Shown: positions 1 to 7,747, numbered from the stretch's first letter. The stretch is 11,068 nt of DNA from an uncultured Acholeplasmataceae bacterium (GCA_938041945.1 CALISC010000063.1:1-11068); one strand, 5' to 3'. Program-made: numbers and translations. The notes: generated by a model from the letters alone, not told the origin.

Positions 1-1629
1 CGTGTCTAGTTTTAAAATAAAATCCTTAATAGATACCACACCAAGTGGGCGCACACCCTGTGTGATAAACTCTTTGGCAAGTTCAATAGAAGTTAAACTT
101 CTGTCTGGTTTTATAGTAACCTCGGTAGTCACAACTGTTAAGTTTTTAATCTTAATAATTTCTTCAACCATCTTGTTGTAGTTTTTGTCTTTCATACAAG
201 ACATTACAAGTAACACAGATGAACCTTGCGGCAAAGTATCCCTGATAAACTGAGAAAGTTCTTTAAAAGCGTTGACATTATGCGCTCCGTCTATCATGAC
301 GTTTTCCTTAATAAACTCATATCTACCTTGATATTTAGTCTCACGCACCGCGTCTACGTTTTTATCAAAATCAGTTTTAATAACTTCGCGTTCATTTAAG
401 TGTTTTAACACATTCAGTGCTAAGAAAGAGTTTTGAATTTGCACGCGACCTCTGGCCTCTAACTTAACTAATCTGCCACCATACTCATAACTGCAAACAT
501 TGATACCAACATTGGCTTTATTGATTTCTTTTAAGTTAACTATTTCTAACTTAGCATTGCGTTCTTTGCATTTTTCATGCAAATAATTTTCAAGCGCCTT
601 GCCAAGTGGCAAGGCAACTGCTAGGCCGTTTTCACGAATAGCATCGGCTTTATGCTCTAAAATAACACGGCGGTTTTTTCCTAAAAACTTAGTGTGATCC
701 AAATCTACTCTGGTAATTACAGTTGCTAGTTTATTTTTAGTTGCGTTAGTAGCGTCGTCTCTACCACCTAGTCCTGCCTCTACTACTGCATAGTCTATTT
801 TGTTTTTAGCAAAATGAATTAAAGTAATTAAGTATTCAAGTTCAAAACGAGAAATTTCTACACCATTGTGGTCAGAAATATTGATCAAGTGCATCAAGAC
901 ATTTAATATTAGATAAATTTCTGAAAAAGTAATTTCTTTGCCGGAAATTGAAATTGAGTCAGTTAAACTTTTCACGTAAGGCGACTGAAACAACCCTACT
1001 TTGTAGCCATTTCGCTCAAGGGCTTTAGAAATGTAAAGTGAAGTGCTGCCTTTGCCATTGGTACCAACTACGTGAATATAGGGAATTTGATTTAAGAACT
1101 CTAGGTTCTTTAAAAAATGATTCATGCGGTCAAGTCCCATATTAAAATCGGCTCTAGTTTCAAGGTAATCCAGCACGTATTTTTTGGAAACTTTTTCAGC
1201 AAGTGTTTTAATTGAAGTTTTCTTTTCTGGATCTAGTTTTTCGGACTCTATTTTGCAAAGTAAGTTTAAGTGAATAGGGTCAGTTAATCTAACCGTGTTT
1301 GGCAGTTTAAAGGTAGGTAAATTAAAAATAATGTCGTCTGCGTAAATAAAATTAAGTTCCAGCCAAGTTAAGTTTTTAAACTCACCGCTTTCTGCTTTAC
1401 CTTTTAGTTGGTTTAAGAAAATAAAGAATTGTAGCGGAGTTAAAGCAGTCTCTAAAACATAGGCCAAAGCAAAGTTATGCTTAGGTTGTTCAAAATTAGC
1501 AGGAGTGACTTTGACAGCAGGAGACTTGGAAATTATTTTAAAGTTATTGGCCAGAAAAATAGACTCAAGTTCTTGAGTTTTTTTCTCAGCATCAATAAAA
1601 TCAAGTTGCACAGTAATATAGGCTTTCAT
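1..1629 (-). CDS. folC: Folylpolyglutamate synthase (FolC) with a degenerate N-terminal FolK/HPPK-like domain; 3' end cut by window
   Basis: The frame stays open from the ATG at 1629 to the left edge (543 residues, no stop), so the C-terminus is missing, probably by only a few tens of residues. Residues about 150-543 are a Mur-ligase-type FolC, which adds glutamates to folates with ATP in the cytosol. Seen: P-loop GTNGKGS (189-195), GLGGRDDATN (286-295), DHT (311-313), the likely carbamylated lysine (K327) and DGAHN (447-451). The usual TSPH is QSPY (215-218), and the ER pair that normally follows is not evident. Residues 1-123 resemble HPPK: AYI near the start, a VLETALTP stretch (58-65), and an ELN triplet (91-93) where HPPK has DLD. 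The catalytic residues are mostly replaced, so this part is probably inactive. The start is fixed by the GGAGGT just upstream. The gene lies downstream of folD but behind a terminator, with its own promoter. FolC is secure; the HPPK assignment is my alignment by eye. Confidence 0.9.
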   Translation of the reverse strand, partial: MKAYITVQLDFIDAEKKTQELESIFLANNFKIISKSPAVKVTPANFEQPKHNFALAYVLETALTPLQFFIFLNQLKGKAESGEFKNLTWLELNFIYADDIIFNLPTFKLPNTVRLTDPIHLNLLCKIESEKLDPEKKTSIKTLAEKVSKKYVLDYLETRADFNMGLDRMNHFLKNLEFLNQIPYIHVVGTNGKGSTSLYISKALERNGYKVGLFQSPYVKSLTDSISISGKEITFSEIYLILNVLMHLINISDHNGVEISRFELEYLITLIHFAKNKIDYAVVEAGLGGRDDATNATKNKLATVITRVDLDHTKFLGKNRRVILEHKADAIRENGLAVALPLGKALENYLHEKCKERNAKLEIVNLKEINKANVGINVCSYEYGGRLVKLEARGRVQIQNSFLALNVLKHLNEREVIKTDFDKNVDAVRETKYQGRYEFIKENVMIDGAHNVNAFKELSQFIRDTLPQGSSVLLVMSCMKDKNYNKMVEEIIKIKNLTVVTTEVTIKPDRSLTSIELAKEFITQGVRPLGVVSIKDFILKLDT

Positions 1630-1632
1630 TTG

Positions 1633-1638
1633 ACCTCC
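1633..1638 (-). promoter_or_regulatory. Strong ribosome binding site of folC
   Basis: The minus strand reads GGAGGT four to five bases before the ATG at 1629. It is one of the best Shine-Dalgarno matches in the window and fixes the start of the fused FolK-like/FolC protein. It therefore places the degenerate N-terminal domain inside the translated product. Confidence 0.75.
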
Positions 1639-1694
1639 CAAGAGTTGCAATTAACAAATGTATCTTATCCTTACAAAAGGGCTTTAGCAACTTG
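1639..1694 (-). promoter_or_regulatory. Stem-loop in the folC leader
   Basis: On the minus strand CAAGTTGC (1694-1687) can pair with GCAACTCTTG (1648-1639): six perfect pairs, a two-base bulge, then two more pairs. The left arm begins at about the predicted transcript start, and the right arm ends against the folC Shine-Dalgarno sequence. It could protect the 5' end or influence ribosome access. It does not resemble the tetrahydrofolate riboswitch. The arms are short and the loop is long, so the structure is tentative. Confidence 0.3.
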
Positions 1695-1698
1695 TTAG

Positions 1699-1704
1699 AT
1701 TATA
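1699..1704 (-). promoter_or_regulatory. -10 element of a folC promoter
   Basis: A perfect TATAAT on the minus strand, about 70 bases before the folC ATG and just after the folD terminator. The -35 position at 17-base spacing (1722-1727, TTTTCT) is poor and overlaps the terminator tail. The predicted start of transcription is near 1692. Its place between a terminator and an isolated gene supports a real promoter. Confidence 0.5.
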
Positions 1705-1723
1705 CAATAGTGTAAGTTAAAAG

Positions 1724-1752
1724 AAAAGACCAAAAATGAACTTTTTGGTCTT
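1724..1752 (-). terminator. Intrinsic terminator of the prs-pth-mfd-folD operon
   Basis: A perfect 11-bp inverted repeat (AAGACCAAAAA at 1726-1736 and its complement at 1742-1752) surrounds a five-base loop. On the minus strand a T-rich tail (TTTTCTTTT) follows. It lies about 130 bases after the folD stop. The 1753-1884 stretch between them shows no gene or recognisable RNA. Confidence 0.75.
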
Positions 1753-1884
1753 ATTTAAGTCAACTTATGCTAAAGATCTTTGATTTATAGCGTTAATTTA
1801 AAGTTAAAAATGTGTTTTAGAACTTAGATAGGTATACAACTTCTTTTTTGAATGCTAAAACTGTAATTTAGTTGCTTTAATTGT

Positions 1885-2736
1885 TTATTTAAGACTGTTT
1901 ATTTTTTTAAATGCATCTAGTGTATTTTTAAGAAGTGAAACTACGGTAAGCGGTCCAACACCACCTGGAACCGGTGTTAAGTGGTCGGCAACATTAGCAA
2001 CTGAACTAAAGTCAACATCGCCAACAATTTTTCCGTTAACTTTGTTGATACCAACATCAATTACTACTGAACCTGTTTTAACCATACTCCCTTTAATAAA
2101 ATTAGGAATACCAACTGCCACTACTAAAATATCTGCGTTTTTCGTGAAAAACTCTAAATTCTTAGTGTGGCTGTGGCAAACTGTGACAGTTGCATTTCTG
2201 TCTTGCAAAATTTTGGCAACAGGTTGACCAACGATTAAACTACGTCCAACCACAACACAGTTTTTACCTTTAATTTCAGTACCAGTACTTTCAATTAACA
2301 CAAGTATGCCACTAGCAGTAGCAGGTAGAAACCCTGCTCTGCCTTCAAAAAGCAGGCCTTGTGAAAACAAACCAAAGCCGTCTACATCTTTTTCTTTAGC
2401 AACAGCGTCTAGTATTTTGAACTTATTAAAGCCTTTTGGTAAAGGAAGTTGGACAATAATTCCTGAAAATCTAGGATCTTGATTTAACTTTTGAATTTTG
2501 GCAATAACTTTGCTTTCAGGTTCAGTTTCAGAAAAAGAAAAAAGAGTTGCTAGAAAACCTAGTTCTTGTGCTGTTTTGATTTTTTTCTGAACATAAATCT
2601 CTGAAGCATGATCTTCGCCAACTAATACAATTGCCAAACCTGGCACTAAATTAGTTTGTTTTTTTAATTGTTCAACTTCTGACTTAAGTTGTTGTTTGCT
2701 TTCATTTGCAATTTTAATTCCGTCAATTATCTGCAT
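1885..2736 (-). CDS. folD: Bifunctional methylenetetrahydrofolate dehydrogenase / methenyltetrahydrofolate cyclohydrolase
   Basis: This cytosolic enzyme interconverts 5,10-methylene-, 5,10-methenyl- and 10-formyl-tetrahydrofolate, feeding purine and initiator fMet synthesis. The product is 283 residues, normal for the family. Seen: the catalytic region with Y48, K52 and K54 (E. coli Y50, K54, K56), VQLPLP (95-100), DVDGF (117-121), an NADP-binding GRSLIVGQP (164-172) and PVPGGVGPLT (255-264). The usual PCTP stretch is PATA here (138-141). I start the gene at the ATG at 2736 because AAGGAGG sits six bases upstream. An upstream in-frame TTG at 2754 has no such support. The first 14 bases overlap the end of mfd, so translation is probably coupled. 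It is last in its operon, followed by a terminator. The nearby folC uses the same folate pool. Confidence 0.95.
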   Translation of the reverse strand: MQIIDGIKIANESKQQLKSEVEQLKKQTNLVPGLAIVLVGEDHASEIYVQKKIKTAQELGFLATLFSFSETEPESKVIAKIQKLNQDPRFSGIIVQLPLPKGFNKFKILDAVAKEKDVDGFGLFSQGLLFEGRAGFLPATASGILVLIESTGTEIKGKNCVVVGRSLIVGQPVAKILQDRNATVTVCHSHTKNLEFFTKNADILVVAVGIPNFIKGSMVKTGSVVIDVGINKVNGKIVGDVDFSSVANVADHLTPVPGGVGPLTVVSLLKNTLDAFKKINSLK

Positions 2737-5700
2737 TTTCAGCCTCCTTTTCAAGGTGCTCTAAAAATAAAATAGTTTCTTTAGTCCAATCTGCTAATTT
2801 GTCTATCTTTAAATACACAATCGTAGAGTTTAAAGTGGACTTTAAGTGGATATTTTGGTTTTTAACACAAAATGCCAAGACTGGTTTTTTAGACATTATA
2901 GCATTTGGATTGACTTTAAATTCTATGCCTACTTCTTTATTTGCAAGTGAGATATTTAAAATACCAAGTCTTTGTCTTAGATTTTTTAAAACTACTGAGT
3001 ACACATAGTTTTGCTCAGAACCTGGAACTACACCAAAAATATCTTTAAACTCAGCAAGCAAGGTTTCTGCTTCTTTAAAAGAAGTTAGTCTCGCGATTTT
3101 TTTGTGATAAGCAATCCTTAAGTTTTCGCTTTCTATGTAAGTTTTGTCAATGGATTGTGAGTAAAAAGAAGTTTTTGTGCCTGTTTCTTCAAACGCAGGT
3201 TTACCAGTTAACTGTTCAGAAATTAACTTTAGATACATTTGTGTACCCACGCTTTCAATAAACCCAGACTGTTCTTTGCCAAAAATATTGCCACCCCCTC
3301 TAATTGAAAGGTCTTCTAAAGATATAGCAAACCCAGAACCAAGATTAACAAAGCGCTTAATTGCGCTTAGCCGTTTTTTAGCATCATCTGTAATTTCCTT
3401 GTCGTTTTGGTAAGTAAAGTAAGCATAGGCTATTTTATCACTTCTGCCGACTCGGCCTCTGAGTTGATAAAGTTGTGCTAACCCTAAGTGGTCAGCACGC
3501 TCTACAATTAAAGTATTGGCGTTGGCTATGTCAATACCGGCCTCAATAATAGTAGTGGTTAAAAGTACATCTATTTTGTGCTCAACAAAATCACTTAGAA
3601 TGTTTTCTATTTCTGCTTTATTTAACTTGCTGTGCACGTATGCTATTTTGGCTTCCGGAACTTGTGATTTTAAGGTTTCTAACTTTTGTTTAATTTTGGC
3701 AATATCGTTAAAAAGATAAAAAACTTGGCCTGCTCTAGAAAGTTCTCTTTGAATGATTTCTTTGACAATTAAGTCTTCGTGCGGAAGTACATAGGTTTGA
3801 ACTGGATATCGGTTATTAGGTGGAGTTTCAATTAAAGAGTAGGACTTCAGACCAGACAAAGTTTGTTCAAGAGTTCTAGGAATTGGAGTTGCTGATAAGT
3901 AAAGTGTGTCTACATTTAAAGTTAGTTCTTTAATTTTTTCTTTGTCAATCACACCAAAGCGTTGTTCTTCGTCAATTATAAGTAAACCTAGGTTCTTGAA
4001 TTTAATATCTTTAGAAAGTAGACGATGGGTGCCAATTGCAATATCGTAAATTCCTGTACTAAGCCCATGTATGTATTTGGTTTGTTTGGTTTTTTCAACT
4101 AAACGAGAAAGCACAGCGACGTTTACCCCAAACTTAGTTAGTCTGGTTTTAAAAAGTTCAGTCTGTTGGCTAGCAAGTATAGTAGTTGGACAAATATAGG
4201 CAACTTGTTTTCCCGAAATTATGGCTCTGTAGGCTGCTCTAAGAGCAACCTCAGTTTTGCCAAAACCAACGTCGCCAATTATCAGTCTTTCCATTGGCAC
4301 GGGTTTGGCCATGTCTGTAAAAACCGCTTGGATGGCGGTTTCCTGGTCTTTAGTTAACTGAAAGTTAAAGTCGTTTGCAAGTTCTTGCTCAAGTTCAGGC
4401 TCTCCTTTAATTTCAGCGCCTTTGGAATTATGTCTGGCTTCATATAAAGCAATTAAGCGACTGGCTACAGCCTTTGCGTTTTCATAGGCTTTTAATTTAG
4501 ATGCTGTCCATTTTTTTGAACCCAGCACACTTAACTTAACATCTGCACCAGGTTTCGCGTATTTTAACACTAGGTTAATTTGTGAAACTGGGATATATAC
4601 TTTTTCTGAGTTAGCATACTCAAGGAGCAAATAGTCTTTTTTAAATCCAGATATTGTGTTGGTAGTTAAACCAAGATACTTACCAATTCCGAAATTAACG
4701 TGCACAACATATTCGTTTATAGTAAGTTCATCAGGGTTTTCCAGTGTCTTGGCGTTACTAAGCAGCGCTTTATATCTAACCTTAGGTTTGGAGTTTGAGT
4801 TAAACAAAATATACGAAGAAAACACAGCAAGTTTTAAAAAAGGGTCTATGAAATTAAGGTGTGTGTCGTCTTTAACTAGCCAAACATTAACTTCCTTATT
4901 ATCAAGGCTATTTGAAAACTTAATTTCTTTTTCTAAAAGAAAATCGGTAATTTGATTTTTTTCAGCTTCTGTTTTGTAGAGCAAAACTGTTTGGTAATTT
5001 TTTAAAATATCTTTATTGTAGATATAAAACTTTTCAAAGTTACCAGCGTAAAAATCTGACTCAAATACATATTTTTCACTTAAAAAAACATTAGTTTGAA
5101 ACTCTAAAGTCGCTCTGCTAAGCGACTTTTCAAAGTCATATAGAAAATTGTTGGTAATTAAATTACTGCCGTTATAACTAGTTTTAAACTGAGCAAGGTC
5201 GTCTTGACGCTGAGTGTTGTTAATTAAGTATTTTTCTTTGTCTACAAATATCACTTCACTAGTATTGCCGAAACCAAAGATAGTGTTATTGCTTTCAGGA
5301 AAGAAACCTAAATACAGACCTAGAGAACCCAGTTCTGTTCTGTTAACTAAATTAAGCATATCTTTATTTAACTTTTCTTTTTCTTCCATAGACAAGTTTA
5401 AATTATTAAAGTAAGACTTGATTTTAGACATAGCCTGTTTTAACTCATCATCTGTGTAAAACAATTCAGTTGATGGAAAAAGAGAAATCGAATCAACTCT
5501 GGTTTTTGAAAGTTGAGTGTCTAGACTAAAAGTTTTAATTGTTTCAACTATGTCATCTGAAAAGTTTATTCTAATAGGATCTGTAAAACCAAGTGGAAAA
5601 ATGTCAAAAATATCTCCACGAATTGAGTAAGTCTCGGGCGCGCTTAAAGTATACTCTTTTTGATATCCAAAAGTTATTAGTTTTTCTGCGAGCGTTTCCG

Positions 5701-6118
5701 GTTTTAACTCCATACCAGGTTTTATAAAAACCTGGTTTTCGTGGTATTTACTTACACTAAAAATTCTTTTAGTTAAAACCAGGTCATTAGAAACCACTAT
5801 TTTTCTTTGGTCTTTTAAAAGTGCGTGAACAGTGTTTACGCGTTGACTTAAAAAGTCTTTTGAAGAAAAGGCCATAATTTGGGTAATCAGTTCATCTACC
5901 GGAAAAAACAAAACCTGCTCTGGGTCAAAGATATTGGAAAGATAGTCAAAATAAAGTTGGGCCTGATGTAGGTTCGGCAGAACCAAAAATACAGTCCCTT
6001 CAGTGTTTAAAAAGGTTTTAACAGTAAAAAATGCATTATAAGAAATGCACTCAGATACAGAGTGTTTGGCATTCTTATATGCATCTTTTAAAAAATTAAG
6101 GAGTTTTAAATCAAGCAT
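2723..6118 (-). CDS. mfd: Transcription-repair coupling factor Mfd
   Basis: Mfd is a DNA translocase that removes RNA polymerase stalled at lesions and recruits UvrA for nucleotide excision repair. The product has 1131 residues, close to full family length. Domains in order: UvrB-homology region (about 1-350, with SIRGDIFDIFP at 165-175); RNA-polymerase-interacting CarD-like domain (about 465-520, with FGIGKYLGL at 476-484); RecG-like helicase motor with Walker A GDVGFGKTE (615-623), DEEQRFG (716-722), SATPIPRT (743-750) and RGRVGRSD (887-894); then RGGGNIFGKEQSG (940-952) and a C-terminal TRD (about 1000-1131). The start ATG lies in the last eight bases of pth (ATGCTTGA) and has no clear Shine-Dalgarno sequence, so initiation probably depends on ribosomes finishing pth. 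The stop is TGA, and all three tryptophans are TGG. Confidence 0.97.
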   Translation of the reverse strand: MLDLKLLNFLKDAYKNAKHSVSECISYNAFFTVKTFLNTEGTVFLVLPNLHQAQLYFDYLSNIFDPEQVLFFPVDELITQIMAFSSKDFLSQRVNTVHALLKDQRKIVVSNDLVLTKRIFSVSKYHENQVFIKPGMELKPETLAEKLITFGYQKEYTLSAPETYSIRGDIFDIFPLGFTDPIRINFSDDIVETIKTFSLDTQLSKTRVDSISLFPSTELFYTDDELKQAMSKIKSYFNNLNLSMEEKEKLNKDMLNLVNRTELGSLGLYLGFFPESNNTIFGFGNTSEVIFVDKEKYLINNTQRQDDLAQFKTSYNGSNLITNNFLYDFEKSLSRATLEFQTNVFLSEKYVFESDFYAGNFEKFYIYNKDILKNYQTVLLYKTEAEKNQITDFLLEKEIKFSNSLDNKEVNVWLVKDDTHLNFIDPFLKLAVFSSYILFNSNSKPKVRYKALLSNAKTLENPDELTINEYVVHVNFGIGKYLGLTTNTISGFKKDYLLLEYANSEKVYIPVSQINLVLKYAKPGADVKLSVLGSKKWTASKLKAYENAKAVASRLIALYEARHNSKGAEIKGEPELEQELANDFNFQLTKDQETAIQAVFTDMAKPVPMERLIIGDVGFGKTEVALRAAYRAIISGKQVAYICPTTILASQQTELFKTRLTKFGVNVAVLSRLVEKTKQTKYIHGLSTGIYDIAIGTHRLLSKDIKFKNLGLLIIDEEQRFGVIDKEKIKELTLNVDTLYLSATPIPRTLEQTLSGLKSYSLIETPPNNRYPVQTYVLPHEDLIVKEIIQRELSRAGQVFYLFNDIAKIKQKLETLKSQVPEAKIAYVHSKLNKAEIENILSDFVEHKIDVLLTTTIIEAGIDIANANTLIVERADHLGLAQLYQLRGRVGRSDKIAYAYFTYQNDKEITDDAKKRLSAIKRFVNLGSGFAISLEDLSIRGGGNIFGKEQSGFIESVGTQMYLKLISEQLTGKPAFEETGTKTSFYSQSIDKTYIESENLRIAYHKKIARLTSFKEAETLLAEFKDIFGVVPGSEQNYVYSVVLKNLRQRLGILNISLANKEVGIEFKVNPNAIMSKKPVLAFCVKNQNIHLKSTLNSTIVYLKIDKLADWTKETILFLEHLEKEAENADN
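2743..2749 (-). promoter_or_regulatory. Ribosome binding site of folD inside the mfd coding region
   Basis: AAGGAGG on the minus strand, six bases before the ATG at 2736. It is encoded within the last codons of mfd and decides the folD start in favour of that ATG. Confidence 0.8.
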
Positions 6119-6686
6119 TTATATTGTATTTAGAAGTTATTTTGTGAAAATCAACACCATAAATAAAAGCAAAAATTGCATCAACAGCAACAGGATAGAC
6201 TTCTTTAGTTAAAATATCTTGTTCTACCTTAGAGAAATTAGCCAAAACATAGTCTTTCAAATCAACATCAACGTTTGGCTTACCACAGCCTATTTTTATT
6301 CTTTTATACTGATTAGTACCGAGAACTTCCTCAATACTTTTCAGTCCGTTATGTCCACCAGCAGAACCAGATTCTCTTATTCTAACTGAACCAAGAGGGA
6401 GATTAATGTCGTCAACTATTACCAAAATATCTACGGTTTCTACTTTAAAGTAGTTTTTAACTTTAATTAAAGCGTTTCCAGATAAGTTCATGTAAGTTGT
6501 GGGTTTGATAAAAACAACGTTTTCGTTGTTTATCTTTTCTTTTAACTCAAAACACTCAAATTTTGAGTTAAAAGTAAAATGCTTTTGAAGTTGCGCTTGA
6601 ATTAAATCAAGTATTTGAAATCCGATGTTGTGTCTAGTTTTTTCATACTGCGCACCTGGATTTCCCAGTCCAACAATTAGTTTCAT
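6111..6686 (-). CDS. pth: Peptidyl-tRNA hydrolase
   Basis: The enzyme frees tRNA from prematurely released peptidyl-tRNA in the cytosol. The product has 191 residues, typical for bacterial Pth. The active-site residues are in place one position before E. coli numbering: N9 and H19 in the GLGNPG...TRHN region, N67 in KPTTYMNLSG, D92 in VDDINLPLG and N113 in SAGGHNGLKS. The ATG follows the prs stop directly (TAGATG), and only a weak purine-rich stretch precedes it. The TGA stop overlaps the mfd ATG by eight bases. This tight packing argues for one transcript with prs, mfd and folD. In Bacillus pth (spoVC) also lies between prs and mfd, so the neighbourhood supports orthology. Confidence 0.97.
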   Translation of the reverse strand: MKLIVGLGNPGAQYEKTRHNIGFQILDLIQAQLQKHFTFNSKFECFELKEKINNENVVFIKPTTYMNLSGNALIKVKNYFKVETVDILVIVDDINLPLGSVRIRESGSAGGHNGLKSIEEVLGTNQYKRIKIGCGKPNVDVDLKDYVLANFSKVEQDILTKEVYPVAVDAIFAFIYGVDFHKITSKYNINA

Positions 6687-7661
6687 CTACTCTTCTATTT
6701 TTTGAAATACAGGGGTCACGGAAACATCGTTAATGATATTTAAAATTGCTTTACCAAGCATTTTACTCATAGTTAATTGCACAATTTTTGCAGACTCTTT
6801 AGCATCTTGTTGCAGAGGAATGGTATCTGCTACTATTACTTCTTTTAGACAAGAGTTATTGATTTTTTCAATTGCATTACCAGAAAAAATTGGGTGTGTT
6901 GCAATTGCGTATACTTCTTTGGCACCTGCTTTGCGTAGTGCTTCTGCGCCTGCCACTAAGGTACCAGCGGTATCAATAATGTCGTCAAGCAGGATACAAG
7001 TTTTGTCTTTAACGTCGCCAATGATGTTTAGAATTTCTGCAACATTTGCGCGTGGTCGGCGCTTGTCAATAATCGCAATTGGCGTTTCGTTTTTAAGTAA
7101 TTTAGAGAAATTACGCGCACGCGCAGCCCCACCGTGGTCAGGTGAAACCACGACCACGTCTTTAAGTTTCTTTTTGTCCATGTGTGCAGCAAAAACAGCA
7201 GCTGCTGAGAAGTTGTCAATAGGAATGTCAAAAAACCCTTGGATTTGGGCAACATGCAAGTCAATGCAAATTAGTCTGTCAATGCCAGATTTTTCCAGTA
7301 GATTTGCTACTAGCTTTGCAGTAATTGGTAGTCTAGACTGGTCTTTTCTGTCTTGACGACAATATCCATAGTACGGCATAATCACAGAAATTGGTCCGAC
7401 TGAGGCTCTTTTTAGCGAGTCTACAAAAATAAACAATTCCATTAAGTTTTCGTTAACTGGACGACAAGTTGGCTGAATAATAAAAGTATGACATGCTCGC
7501 ACACTTTCGTCGGCTGACAGACAAACTTCGCCGTCTTGGAACTTCAGCGTATTTACTTTAGACAAAGGAATATTGGTGTATTTTGAAATTTTATCTGCAA
7601 GGTCTGGGTTTGCAGATAAGGTAAATAGTTTGATTTTTTTACCATTAATAATTGTTTCCAT
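6687..7661 (-). CDS. prs: Ribose-phosphate pyrophosphokinase (PRPP synthetase)
   Basis: The enzyme makes 5-phosphoribosyl diphosphate from ribose 5-phosphate and ATP, the precursor for nucleotide synthesis and salvage. The product has 324 residues, normal for class I. Seen: FQDGE (41-45), the ATP-binding RQDRKDQSR (102-110), DLHVAQIQGFF (134-144), PDHGGA (174-179), the flexible-loop lysine K200 in DKRRPR, and the PRPP loop DDIIDTAGT (226-234). The ATG at 7661 has AAGAAGG six bases upstream. It is the first gene of a tight cluster with pth, mfd and folD. A hairpin lies only about 34 bases upstream, so prs is expressed from a short leader or by readthrough from spoVG. The position after spoVG matches Bacillus with gcaD missing. 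Confidence 0.97.
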   Translation of the reverse strand: METIINGKKIKLFTLSANPDLADKISKYTNIPLSKVNTLKFQDGEVCLSADESVRACHTFIIQPTCRPVNENLMELFIFVDSLKRASVGPISVIMPYYGYCRQDRKDQSRLPITAKLVANLLEKSGIDRLICIDLHVAQIQGFFDIPIDNFSAAAVFAAHMDKKKLKDVVVVSPDHGGAARARNFSKLLKNETPIAIIDKRRPRANVAEILNIIGDVKDKTCILLDDIIDTAGTLVAGAEALRKAGAKEVYAIATHPIFSGNAIEKINNSCLKEVIVADTIPLQQDAKESAKIVQLTMSKMLGKAILNIINDVSVTPVFQKIEE

Positions 7662-7694
7662 AATTAACCTTCTTATTTGTTTTTTTAGTTTAAA

Positions 7695-7727
7695 AAAATA
7701 AAAGTAGGTAGGCCCTACTTTTATTTT
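7695..7727 (-). terminator. Perfect 14-bp hairpin between spoVG and prs (terminator or prs leader stem)
   Basis: The arms at 7695-7708 and 7714-7727 (AAAATAAAAGTAGG and its complement) are perfectly complementary around a five-base loop. On the minus strand the 3' arm runs into a T-rich tract (TTTTATTTTTTT). It is therefore a good intrinsic terminator for spoVG, 20 bases after its stop. It may also serve as an attenuator or a 5' stem for prs, because a TAATAT (7735-7740) would start transcription at its edge. Confidence 0.65.
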
Positions 7728-7734
7728 GGAAAAT

Positions 7735-7740
7735 ATATTA
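7735..7740 (-). promoter_or_regulatory. Possible -10 element for the prs operon
   Basis: TAATAT on the minus strand just after the spoVG stop. Initiation 6-7 bases downstream would begin at the edge of the 14-bp hairpin and give a prs leader of about 65 bases. No convincing -35 is seen (TTCAAG at 7756-7761 is weak and only 15 bases away). In DNA this AT-rich the match alone is weak evidence. Confidence 0.25.
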
Positions 7741-7747
7741 AATTAAC

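Noticed and set aside
1477..1698. 73-codon plus-strand open frame over the folC start and leader
   Set aside because: Overlaps the FolK-like domain and the folC promoter on the opposite strand, with no recognisable product.
1630..1700. Tetrahydrofolate or preQ1 riboswitch before folC
   Set aside because: The leader is only about 63 bases and shows none of the conserved core of either class; only a simple stem is visible.
1753..1884. Small RNA or tRNA in the gap after folD
   Set aside because: No cloverleaf, no T-loop consensus and no further hairpin; best read as folD 3' untranslated sequence.
6733..7356. 207-codon open frame on the plus strand opposite prs
   Set aside because: It lies wholly inside the strongly conserved prs gene on the other strand, has no family resemblance and no ribosome site I can see; an antisense shadow.
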